DNA of 64,000 nt. Source: Proteiniphilum propionicum. GTDB taxonomy: Bacteria; Bacteroidota; Bacteroidia; Bacteroidales; Dysgonomonadaceae. The position numbers and the translations under genes are program-made. Positions within the stretch are counted from its first letter, which is position 1. Each line of letters opens with the position of its first letter. Of this stretch, positions 55,322 through 63,317 are shown one piece after another. Under the pieces are notes generated by a model, which saw only the letters and a list, made by a program, of their open reading frames with translations, had not been told where the DNA came from and made no database searches. The stretch spans positions 2,099,501 through 2,163,500 of the forward strand of contig NZ_CP073586.1 in the NCBI RefSeq assembly GCF_022267555.1. Reading direction: 5' to 3'.

Positions 55322-57187
55322 TTATTTTTCCTCCATTATTTTTGTAAATTCTTTCACCAGTTCACTCACTTTAAAAGGCTGGCCTTCCACACGGTTGAAC
55401 CTGTGAATGTTTTTAAGATCCTGAAACTTACCACTCAGGTAAGCGGCAAACTGTCCGTTGTTTTGTTCTGCCACAATCACCTTCTTGTATTTTTTCAATA
55501 AATCGTATGTGTTTCGTGGAAGCGGAGAGATATGTTTGAATTGGGTGAATGCAATTTTTTTCCCATTATCTCTGATGCGTAAAGAGGCTTCCAGCAGATG
55601 ACCATATGTCCCTCCCCATCCCACTATCAAAGTGTCGGCATTTTCATCCCCCATAACCTTCTGGTCGGGTATAAAATCAGCTATCTTTTCTATTTTGTTC
55701 CTGCGTATATTTACCATAATCTGGTGATTGTCAGGATTAGTTGAAATGACGCCTGTAAACTGATCTTTTTCCAAGCCACCTATGCGATGCATATACTTTG
55801 GGGTACCTGGTACGCCCCAGTATCTTACGAGCGTCTTTTCGTTTCTTAGAAATGGCCTCCATTCCCCCGGATCTCCATTGAAATGGTTTTGCACATAGGG
55901 TGGCTTTATATCAGGATATTCATTTAAATCGGGGATTTTCCATGCCGAAGCACCGTTTGCAATATAACCGTCAGTAAGCAAGATGACCGGTGTCATGTGC
56001 TCAAGTGCTATTTTTGAAGCCTCAAAGGCAGAGTCGAAGCAGTCCGTCGGTGATTTAGCCGCCATAACAACAAGCGGGCTCTCGCCATTGCGCCCATACA
56101 AAGCCTGATTGAGGTCGGTCTGTTCACTTTTGGTAGGCAATCCAGTAGAAGGGCCGCCTCGCTGTACATCTATTAACACCAGTGGAAGTTCAGCCATCAC
56201 CGCCAGCCCCAGTCCCTCACTCTTCAGCGATAATCCCGGTCCCGAGGTAGATGTAGCTGCCAGGCACCCCGCAAAACTGGCACCAATAGCTGATGTTATT
56301 CCGGCGATCTCATCTTCCATCTGCAGTGCTTTTACTCCGAAGTCTTTTCTTTTTGAGAGCTCATGCAAAATATCGGTAGCAGGTGTAATAGGGTAGGAAC
56401 CGAGAAAGAGCTGGACACCCGCTTTTTCGGCAGCAGCTATCAATCCGTATGCGGTAGCTGTATTCCCGTTTATATCGGTATATAAACCCTTGTTCCCTTC
56501 AACAGGTTCTATTCTGTAAGTCGATGCTGTCAGATGTATGTTGTGCCCATAGTTGTACCCGTCGGTAAGCGCTTTAATGTTTGCCTCCACCAGTTTCGGT
56601 TTCTTTGAAAATTTCTGCTCCAGCAGCCTGTCTGCAATCTCCAGAGGCCGGTTAAAGAGCCAGCATACCACTCCCAGGGCAAACATGTTTTTGCTGCGAA
56701 GCATATCTTTGTTGTCCAGCCCTGAATCTTCCAGCGATGCTTTTGTAAGAGATGTGATTCCTACTCCAATAGGTTGCACATGGCTCAGATTAAGTTCTGC
56801 AAAAGGATCTGAAGTTTTGAACAGAGCTTTGTCGAGATCTTTTTTCTGAAATGAATCTGTGTCATAAAGTACAATAGATCCTTTTTTCAGAAACTGTGAG
56901 TTTACTTTCAGCGCCGCTGGGTTCATTGCAACTAAAACATCTGTTTTGTCCCCTGAATTATACACGTCTTTGGCCCCGATACGCACCTGAAATCCGGATA
57001 CACCGTGCAGTGATCCTTGCGGCGCACGGATTTCAGCCGGATAATCTGGGAATGTTGCTATTTCATTTCCAAAGATAGCTGATAGCGTAGAGAATAACGT
57101 CCCCGAAAGCTGCATTCCGTCACCGGAATCGCCTGAGAAACGTATGGTTACCTGTTTAATGTCGGTTACGACCGAATTTTTTGGCAT
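55322..57187 (-). CDS. korA: 2-oxoacid:ferredoxin oxidoreductase alpha subunit (gamma-alpha fusion)
   Basis: This 621-residue protein fuses the gamma domain (about 1-190, IRFSGDSGDGMQLSG, YPAEIRAPQGSLHGVSG) to the alpha domain (about 220-600, LFLGSYPITPATDILHEL, QMEDEIAGITSAIGASFAG, TSTSGPGLSLKSEGLGLA). Such fusions are standard for Bacteroidetes KorA. In this presumed anaerobe the enzyme would link the oxidative or reductive TCA branch to ferredoxin. Pyruvate or 2-oxoisovalerate specificity cannot be excluded. Confidence 0.94.
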   Translation of the reverse strand: MPKNSVVTDIKQVTIRFSGDSGDGMQLSGTLFSTLSAIFGNEIATFPDYPAEIRAPQGSLHGVSGFQVRIGAKDVYNSGDKTDVLVAMNPAALKVNSQFLKKGSIVLYDTDSFQKKDLDKALFKTSDPFAELNLSHVQPIGVGITSLTKASLEDSGLDNKDMLRSKNMFALGVVCWLFNRPLEIADRLLEQKFSKKPKLVEANIKALTDGYNYGHNIHLTASTYRIEPVEGNKGLYTDINGNTATAYGLIAAAEKAGVQLFLGSYPITPATDILHELSKRKDFGVKALQMEDEIAGITSAIGASFAGCLAATSTSGPGLSLKSEGLGLAVMAELPLVLIDVQRGGPSTGLPTKSEQTDLNQALYGRNGESPLVVMAAKSPTDCFDSAFEASKIALEHMTPVILLTDGYIANGASAWKIPDLNEYPDIKPPYVQNHFNGDPGEWRPFLRNEKTLVRYWGVPGTPKYMHRIGGLEKDQFTGVISTNPDNHQIMVNIRRNKIEKIADFIPDQKVMGDENADTLIVGWGGTYGHLLEASLRIRDNGKKIAFTQFKHISPLPRNTYDLLKKYKKVIVAEQNNGQFAAYLSGKFQDLKNIHRFNRVEGQPFKVSELVKEFTKIMEEK

Positions 57188-57387
57188 AATTCTTATTATG
57201 TGGTTATTTGAAAAGTTTATAATATTGCAATCAACTCTTGGTTCAGCAAAGCAGCCTATGACTGTTGTAGTTATTTTATTGAGTGATTATCAAGAGTATG
57301 TGCTAAAAAACGCTATTGTCCACCTCAAATGAGGCGGTTGAAAAATTTAAATTTAATAATCTGAGAATAATCATTTAAAAACAGATG

Positions 57388-57419
57388 CAAAGTAATAAAA
57401 GAGTTGTTTAAAAAGCAAA
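57388..57419 (-). promoter_or_regulatory. Possible promoter of korAB
   Basis: On the plus strand CAAAGTAA (57388-57395, seven of eight to the -7 complement) and CAAA (57416-57419) are separated by 20 bp. The leader to korA would be about 200 nt, which weakens the case. No other candidate appears in the 238-bp gap. Confidence 0.35.
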
Positions 57420-57425
57420 TTTAAT

Positions 57426-58730
57426 TTATTTTCTTTCAATACTTGCACCCAGCGCATTCAGTCGTGTATCGATATGCTGATAGCCGCGGTCGATCTGGTC
57501 AATATTGTGTATTGTGCTTGTTCCTTTGGCGCTCATGGCTGCGATAAGCAGTGAGATTCCCGCGCGTATGTCTGGCGATGTCATTGTCATGCCCCGTAGC
57601 CTGAAACGGCTGCCCAGCCCTATAACCGTTGCCCGGTGCGGGTCACACAGAATAATCTGTGCTCCCATATCTATCAGTTTATCTACAAAGAAGAGCCTGC
57701 TTTCAAACATTTTCTGATGAATAAGCACACACCCCTCAGCTTTGGTCGCAACCACAAGTATTATGCTTAGCAGGTCGGGTGTGAGTCCTGGCCATGGTGC
57801 ATCGGCAATGGTGAGAATGGATCCGTCGATAAACGACTCAATAGTGTATCCTTCTTGTTGTGGTATATAAAGATCGTTTCCCCTCTGTTCAACGGTAATG
57901 CCAAGACGGCGAAAGCTTTCTGGTATAATGCCCAGGTTTGCTTCTGATGTATCTTTGATTGTGATTTCGGAGGCGGTCATGGCAGCCATGCCGATGAAGC
58001 TTCCAATTTCTATCATGTCGGGAAGCAGACGGTGGCGGCAACCCGAAAGTCCCGTTACCCCCTTAACCGTTAACCTGTTTGAACCGATACCTTCAATTTT
58101 TGCACCCATACGTACAAGCATATGGCTCAGCTGCTCCACATATGGCTCGCAGGCGGCGTTGTAGATGATAGTTTCTCCCTCGGCAAAAACGGCAGCCATC
58201 AACAGATTTGCTGTTCCTGTGACTGATGCCTCGTCGAGCAGAATGTATTGTCCCGTAAGTTTTTCGGCGGTTAGGCTGAAAAGCTGTTCTTTTTCATCTA
58301 TAACAAGCTCCGCGCCCAGCTTCATGATGCCGTTGAGATGGGTATCAAGCCTTCGCCTGCCTATCTTGTCGCCCCCGGGCTTTGGTATGACAGCGCGTCC
58401 AAACCTCGCCAACAGCGGGCCAATTAACATGATGGAGCCGCGGAGGGCAGCCGATTTAAGCATAAAGTCCTTTGTTCGTGTATATGCCAGATTAATATTG
58501 CAGGCTTGGAAGGAAAAAGTATCCAGGCTAATTTTTTTAACCTCCACTCCCATATCTTCAAGCAGTGAGATAAGGTTCTTTACATCCAGTATATCCGGAA
58601 TATTTTCAATAATTACCTCTTCCCGTGTCAGCAATGTGGCACATATTACCTGCAGGGCCTCATTCTTGGCTCCTTGTGGTATAATCTCTCCTTTCAGGCT
58701 TCGTCCGCCTTCAATAACAAATGATGACAT
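57426..58730 (-). CDS. murA: UDP-N-acetylglucosamine 1-carboxyvinyltransferase with Asp at the fosfomycin-target site
   Basis: The 434-residue EPSP-synthase-fold protein opens with FVIEGGRSLKGEIIPQGAKNEAL (seen in parts) and has RGSIMLIGPLLARFG and the loop PKPGGDKIGRRRLDTH at about residues 110-130. In most bacteria this loop reads PGGC, and its Cys is alkylated by fosfomycin. Here it is Asp, as in other naturally resistant MurA proteins. The enzyme catalyses the first committed step of peptidoglycan synthesis. It is encoded next to murB, the following enzyme. Confidence 0.95.
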   Translation of the reverse strand: MSSFVIEGGRSLKGEIIPQGAKNEALQVICATLLTREEVIIENIPDILDVKNLISLLEDMGVEVKKISLDTFSFQACNINLAYTRTKDFMLKSAALRGSIMLIGPLLARFGRAVIPKPGGDKIGRRRLDTHLNGIMKLGAELVIDEKEQLFSLTAEKLTGQYILLDEASVTGTANLLMAAVFAEGETIIYNAACEPYVEQLSHMLVRMGAKIEGIGSNRLTVKGVTGLSGCRHRLLPDMIEIGSFIGMAAMTASEITIKDTSEANLGIIPESFRRLGITVEQRGNDLYIPQQEGYTIESFIDGSILTIADAPWPGLTPDLLSIILVVATKAEGCVLIHQKMFESRLFFVDKLIDMGAQIILCDPHRATVIGLGSRFRLRGMTMTSPDIRAGISLLIAAMSAKGTSTIHNIDQIDRGYQHIDTRLNALGASIERK

Positions 58731-58760
58731 ATATCTTTTTTACTGTTTTAAATCAGAATA

Positions 58761-59759
58761 TTAAAAAATCCACACTTCCGGCTCCAGATTCACGCCAAAC
58801 TGTTTCAAAACTTCCTCCCGGACTTCATTCATAAAATTCACAATATCCTGCCCATTATCGGTACCGTAATTAACTATTACAAGTGGATGATGTTCATATG
58901 TGCCCACCATCCCTTGTCGTTTGCCTTTGTAACCGGCCTTATCGATCAGAAAAGCCGCCGATGTCTTAAACTCTGTATCTCCTGCTTTATAAACAGGGGC
59001 ATCAGCCAGTTTGTGTTGCAGGTGCTCTTTTTCTTCCTTGGTAAGGATTGGGTTTTTGAAGAAGCTGCCTGCGTTGGGGAGAACATTGTGATCCGGTAGT
59101 TTTCGTGTTCTGATACGGATTATTGCTTCACGTACCTGCAAGAGTGTTGGAGTGGCCACATTTTCAAGTTCGCGCCCCAGGTCAATATATTTCTCTTTAT
59201 ATGAAAACGATTTACTCAGCCTGAAAATTACAGAAGTTATTGCGAAGCGATGCTCCCGCTTAAATATGCTGTCGCGGTAAGCAAATTCACACTCTTCGTT
59301 TGTGAAAACTCTATACTCACCGGAACATAGGTCAACAGCCTTCACCTGAATGATTGTTTCACCTATTTCAGTTCCGTAGGCTCCGATATTCTGCACAGGC
59401 CCTGCACCTACTGTGCCAGGGATCATCGAGAGGTTTTCCAGGCCCGCATATCCGGCTGTGACACAATATTCCACGAATTTGTCCCATTCTATGGCGGCGC
59501 CGGCCTCAATTTCAATATTATCATCCGATTCCGACAGCATACGAATATACTGCATGCCCGGCCTAATGATGAGGCCATCGAAATCCTTCGTGAAAAACAT
59601 ATTAAAGCCTGCTCCCATAACCAGCTTCTGTTGGTCTCGACAGCTTTTTATTATCTCAGACAGCTCCTCTGTTGTTTGAGGTTCGCAATACAATTTAGCA
59701 ACTGCTTTCGTACGGAATGAGTTGTATGGTTGAAGTTGTACGTTATGTTGAATAAGCAT
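58761..59759 (-). CDS. murB: UDP-N-acetylenolpyruvoylglucosamine reductase
   Basis: This 332-residue flavoprotein has the FAD-binding VMGAGFNMFFTKDF, SMIPGTVGAGPVQNIGAYG (about 125) and NAGSFFKNP with the catalytic Ser (about 230); the length and C-terminal domain resemble the type I (E. coli-like) form. It reduces the enolpyruvyl group made by MurA. A TTG at 59765 could extend it by two residues, but the ATG at 59759 is preferred. Gap to murA: 30 bp. Confidence 0.95.
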   Translation of the reverse strand: MLIQHNVQLQPYNSFRTKAVAKLYCEPQTTEELSEIIKSCRDQQKLVMGAGFNMFFTKDFDGLIIRPGMQYIRMLSESDDNIEIEAGAAIEWDKFVEYCVTAGYAGLENLSMIPGTVGAGPVQNIGAYGTEIGETIIQVKAVDLCSGEYRVFTNEECEFAYRDSIFKREHRFAITSVIFRLSKSFSYKEKYIDLGRELENVATPTLLQVREAIIRIRTRKLPDHNVLPNAGSFFKNPILTKEEKEHLQHKLADAPVYKAGDTEFKTSAAFLIDKAGYKGKRQGMVGTYEHHPLVIVNYGTDNGQDIVNFMNEVREEVLKQFGVNLEPEVWIF

Positions 59760-59890
59760 TTTCAAATATTAATTTTCTTCCCGGGGTTTATCGTTTGAAT
59801 TTACTTTCCGGGTATTATATAATTCATAGGTCTTTAACTGCAATTAATTTTTGCAAGCCGCAACTTAAATGCCATGTGCCTGATCATATT

Positions 59891-60601
59891 TTATCCTCTG
59901 TAAATAAGGAAAACAGCCGGCTTTTTATGCATATCAGGCAGCTTTCCCTTCCATGCTTTCACATTTCTTGTAACTATAAACTCATCTTCACACGAAATAT
60001 TTATTGCGATGCAGAGTCTGGTCTTTGGTTTGCAATGCTGCAGAATATCCTCAGCCATTTTTTGATTCCGGTATGGTGTCTCTATAAAAAGTTGTGTCTG
60101 ATCTTCCGAGTAAGCTCTTGCCTCTAATTGTTTCAGCTGTTTTATACGTTCTGATGCATCGATAGGCAAGTAGCCGTGAAATGCAAAACTCTGTCCGTTG
60201 AATCCTGACGCCATTATCGCCATAAGAATAGATGAGGGGCCTACTAAGGGAATCACCCGGTATCCTTCCTGCTGGGCAATAGCCACAACATCGGCACCCG
60301 GATCTGCCACGGCGGGACATCCTGCTTCGGAAATTACACCTATGCTCTCTCCCGATTTCATTGGCGACAGATATCCTGACAGCAGCCTTTTGTCGGTATG
60401 CTTGTTGAGTTCATAAAAGGCCAGAGAATCCACATCGATACCGGGATCGCATTTTTTCAAAAAACGCCTTGCAGAGCGAACATTCTCCACTATAAAGTAT
60501 TTCAGTTGCGATACCACATAAATGTTATACTCGGGTATCACCTTTTCAACAGCGGTGTCGCCAAGTAAAACAGGAATTAAATAAAGGGCTGGATTTCTCA
60601 T
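59891..60601 (-). CDS. RsmI-like SAM-dependent methyltransferase
   Basis: The 236-residue protein is of the tetrapyrrole-methylase fold: ALYLIPVLLGD at the start, GVISEAGCPAVADPGADVVAIA (about 87-108), VIPLVGPSSILMAIMASGFNGQSF and FIETPYRNQKM. These are shared with RsmI, the 16S rRNA C1402 2'-O-methyltransferase, though the short opening differs from canonical RsmI. A longer upstream frame exists, but the -7 element at 60625-60632 places the start at 60601. Confidence 0.85.
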   Translation of the reverse strand: MRNPALYLIPVLLGDTAVEKVIPEYNIYVVSQLKYFIVENVRSARRFLKKCDPGIDVDSLAFYELNKHTDKRLLSGYLSPMKSGESIGVISEAGCPAVADPGADVVAIAQQEGYRVIPLVGPSSILMAIMASGFNGQSFAFHGYLPIDASERIKQLKQLEARAYSEDQTQLFIETPYRNQKMAEDILQHCKPKTRLCIAINISCEDEFIVTRNVKAWKGKLPDMHKKPAVFLIYRG

Positions 60602-60624
60602 CTCAATTTCGAAGCTTTTGAATA

Positions 60625-60632
60625 CAAAAATA
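60625..60632 (-). promoter_or_regulatory. Probable -7 element of the RsmI-like gene
   Basis: CAAAAATA on the plus strand is the complement of TAnnTTTG; the leader to 60601 would be about 17 nt. This rules out starts further upstream. Confidence 0.5.
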
Positions 60633-60716
60633 GTCAAAATAGGGCAAAGCAAGCCTTTTTTTCAGAGATATCGGAAATGATCACCTGAATGTTAAGCTCA
60701 AGTGGGTTAAATTGGT

Positions 60717-60724
60717 TACTTTTG
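60717..60724 (+). promoter_or_regulatory. Probable -7 element of the POT transporter gene
   Basis: TACTTTTG matches TAnnTTTG exactly, 22 bp before the ATG at 60747. No -33 box is evident. Confidence 0.5.
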
Positions 60725-60746
60725 TTGTTTTATAACACTTACTTTT

Positions 60747-62276
60747 ATGACAGCAAATTCTGCAAAACACCCCAAAGGACTTTATTTTGTATTCTCCATC
60801 TCCATTGCCGAACGTTTCGGATACTACGGCATGCGCGCACTTTTTGTTCTCTACATGATTAAAGCCCTCATGATAGATAAGGAACTCTCTTCTCTTATAT
60901 ACGGGAATTATACCGGGCTAGTATATCTTACTCCGCTGATAGGTGGGTATGTTGCTGATAAGTACTGGGGGATGAGGCGATCGGTTTTACTGGGTACGGT
61001 GCTGATGGTTATCGGTCAGCTATTTATGTTTTTCAGTGCGCTTTATTTTCAACATCCGGAAGCTGCAAAATTGCTGATGTATACAGGCCTTGGTGCGTTG
61101 ATATTTGGCAACGGCTTTTTCAAACCAAATGTTTCAACATTTGTAGGGCAGCTATATGAGCCCGGTGACAGGCGCCTCGATTCAGCCTATACCATTTTTT
61201 ACATGGGAGTTAATCTGGGTGCGTTTGCAGCTCCTCTCATTTGTGGATTTTTGGGTGACACGGGTAATCCAGCCGATTTTAAATGGGGCTTTCTTGTTGC
61301 AGCCCTTGTCTCTGTCATATGTCTAATCCTGTTTGTTGCCCGAAAAGATAAATATTTGGTTGATCCCCATGGAAATTCCATAGGTGTTGAACCTGCTGCA
61401 ATGAAGAAATCGGAAAAAACAGGTGCAGCTACTATTGTAAAATACACCTTCAAAGAGATCGCATTATGGTTTTTGGGTACGATTGCTCTGTTTGCAGGTT
61501 TTATGTATCTGTTCAATAATGATTTTATAGGTGCTTTGATATACACTGCCACTATAATTGTGCCGGCTTTTGTTATCTCTGACAAGTCGCTGACCAAGAT
61601 TGAGCGTCACCGTATCTGGGTAATATATATCATCGCTTTTTTCGTGATTTTCTTCTGGTCTGCATTTGAGCAGGCAGGGATCTCATTAACCTATTTCGCT
61701 GCTGAACAGACTAATCGTGAAATTCTTGGATGGACAATGCCCACAAGTTGGTTTCAATCGTTTAATGCTGTCTTCGTTATTCTGCTGGCGCCTATCTTCG
61801 CACGCTTGTGGCTCTCACTTGGAGCAAAAAACATAGAGCCGTCCTCGCCGGTGAAACAGGCTGTGGGACTGTTGCTTCTCTCTCTGGGATATCTCCTTAT
61901 TGCCTTTGGCGTGCAGGGTGTGGAGCCGGGTGTGAAGGTGAGTATTCTTTGGCTTACCGGGTTATATTTCATTCACACAATGGGAGAGCTCTGCCTCTCT
62001 CCCATTGGTCTTTCCATGGTAAACAAGCTGTCCCCAGTACGTTTTGCATCACTTTTGATGGGGGTCTGGTATCTCTCAATGGCGACAGCCAATAAGCTGG
62101 CAGGCGCATTAAGTTCACTTTATCCCGAGGAGGGAAAGGTGAAATCGCTTCTCGGGATTGAGATTTCCACCCTCTTCGATTTTTTTATGGTGTTTGTAGT
62201 GATGGCCGCAGTTGCTTCTTTTATCCTGCTCCTTTTGTCCAGGCAATTAAATAAACTGATGCATGGCGTACGGTAG
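60747..62276 (+). CDS. POT/PTR family proton-coupled peptide transporter
   Basis: This 509-residue membrane protein has the POT signatures AERFGYYGMRALFVLYM (helix 1, ExxERFxYY type), LTPLIGGYVADKYWG (helix 2) and GNGFFKPNVSTFVGQLY, and a later FFWSAFEQAGISLTYFA. Twelve or more helices are predicted from hydrophobicity. POT proteins import di- and tripeptides with protons, which suits an organism that also degrades proline. Its stop is 11 bp from the convergent stop of the sugar isomerase-like gene. Confidence 0.93.
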   Translation: MTANSAKHPKGLYFVFSISIAERFGYYGMRALFVLYMIKALMIDKELSSLIYGNYTGLVYLTPLIGGYVADKYWGMRRSVLLGTVLMVIGQLFMFFSALYFQHPEAAKLLMYTGLGALIFGNGFFKPNVSTFVGQLYEPGDRRLDSAYTIFYMGVNLGAFAAPLICGFLGDTGNPADFKWGFLVAALVSVICLILFVARKDKYLVDPHGNSIGVEPAAMKKSEKTGAATIVKYTFKEIALWFLGTIALFAGFMYLFNNDFIGALIYTATIIVPAFVISDKSLTKIERHRIWVIYIIAFFVIFFWSAFEQAGISLTYFAAEQTNREILGWTMPTSWFQSFNAVFVILLAPIFARLWLSLGAKNIEPSSPVKQAVGLLLLSLGYLLIAFGVQGVEPGVKVSILWLTGLYFIHTMGELCLSPIGLSMVNKLSPVRFASLLMGVWYLSMATANKLAGALSSLYPEEGKVKSLLGIEISTLFDFFMVFVVMAAVASFILLLLSRQLNKLMHGVR

Positions 62277-62287
62277 TTTAAATATGC

Positions 62288-63118
62288 TCATTTGCCTGCG
62301 GTAGACGCAATAATGCCTCTGAAATAGCCGATTGATTCTGCAATACCCAGAAAAGGATCTTTCATATTACGTTCATGCTCAAGGCTGCATACTCCTGTGT
62401 ATCCCACTTTGCGTAGCATCTTCACAAAAGCCGGGAAGTCGATGATGCCTCGTCCTACCTCAACTGAATAACCGGCTTTGGAAGCTCCTGTAACATCTTT
62501 GATATGGATATCGAACACACGTGAGTGGTATTTCTTCAGGTCTTTTACAGGATCTTTTCCATTTCGTGTGTCATGCCCCACATCCAAGCACATGCCGATA
62601 CGCTGATCCAGATTCTTTACATTTTCCCAAACATCATCGGCATCAGGATACAAAGGCATGTCCGGGCCATGCAGATGAATAGCATAGCGCATATCATACT
62701 CTTTCACTTTCTTGTCGACATAAGGCAGCAGCTCATAGTTGGGAACACCAACAATCAATTTCACGCCTACACGTTTTGCATACTCGAATGCATCATCGAT
62801 CTCTTTTTCTGACCTCATGTAGATAGGGCCTACGGCATAACCTGTTATTCCTTTGGAGGCAAGCTTGTTGTGAAAAGCGGCAATCTCGGGGCCCGTACTT
62901 TTGAAAGGAAGGTGGAAGTCTTTTATACATAGATATTTAACATCGCACTTTTCCATTATCTCCAGTGTCTTGTCAAGATCAAAGTTTGCAAATGTATAGC
63001 CTGCCATGCCAATATTGAACTTTTCGAATGTTTCCGGTGCCGGTTGAGGGTCAGGCCGTTCTTGTGCTGAAATCACGAGTGATACCATTAATCCCGTTAT
63101 TAAAAAAGTTTTTCTCAT
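62288..63118 (-). CDS. Secreted sugar isomerase/epimerase-like TIM-barrel protein
   Basis: The 276-residue protein has a signal peptide (MRKTFLITGLMVSLVISAQ) and a xylose-isomerase-like barrel: FNIGMAGYTFANFDLDKTLEIM, YLCIKDFHLPF, GMCLDVGHDTRN and HIKDVTGASKAG, with acidic and His metal ligands, ending GVCSLEHERNMKDP. Such proteins act on sugars or sugar derivatives. A periplasmic location is unusual for the fold but common in Bacteroidetes. A longer frame starts at 63205 but the promoter at 63148-63155 excludes it. Confidence 0.82.
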   Translation of the reverse strand: MRKTFLITGLMVSLVISAQERPDPQPAPETFEKFNIGMAGYTFANFDLDKTLEIMEKCDVKYLCIKDFHLPFKSTGPEIAAFHNKLASKGITGYAVGPIYMRSEKEIDDAFEYAKRVGVKLIVGVPNYELLPYVDKKVKEYDMRYAIHLHGPDMPLYPDADDVWENVKNLDQRIGMCLDVGHDTRNGKDPVKDLKKYHSRVFDIHIKDVTGASKAGYSVEVGRGIIDFPAFVKMLRKVGYTGVCSLEHERNMKDPFLGIAESIGYFRGIIASTAGK

Positions 63119-63134
63119 GTTTTTTACATTTTTA

Positions 63135-63155
63135 TTGTGTACGTACACAAAGATA
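63135..63155 (-). promoter_or_regulatory. 16-bp perfect palindrome overlapping the promoter of the isomerase-like gene
   Basis: TTGTGTACGTACACAA (63135-63150) is a perfect palindrome. Its end overlaps CAAAGATA (63148-63155), the exact complement of the -7 box TAnnTTTG. The palindrome thus covers the predicted transcription start, 17 bp ahead of the ATG, the classic position for a repressor operator of LacI or GntR type. No regulator gene is adjacent in the window. Confidence 0.65.
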
Positions 63156-63290
63156 GTTGAAATTTTATAAATATTTGCAGCTGCACCTGTTTTTTTAATC
63201 TGCATTTATTTATTCTCTTTTTTCCCAGCAAATAACATCTCATATTTATCTTTATGAATATGAACGGGATTATTACTTCAAAAAACCTTT

Positions 63291-63298
63291 TATCTTTG
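63291..63298 (+). promoter_or_regulatory. Probable -7 element of the rRNA methyltransferase gene
   Basis: TATCTTTG matches TAnnTTTG and lies 19 bp before the ATG at 63318. No convincing -33 box is visible. Confidence 0.5.
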
Positions 63299-63317
63299 TA
63301 GCTTAAACGTGTTTGTG

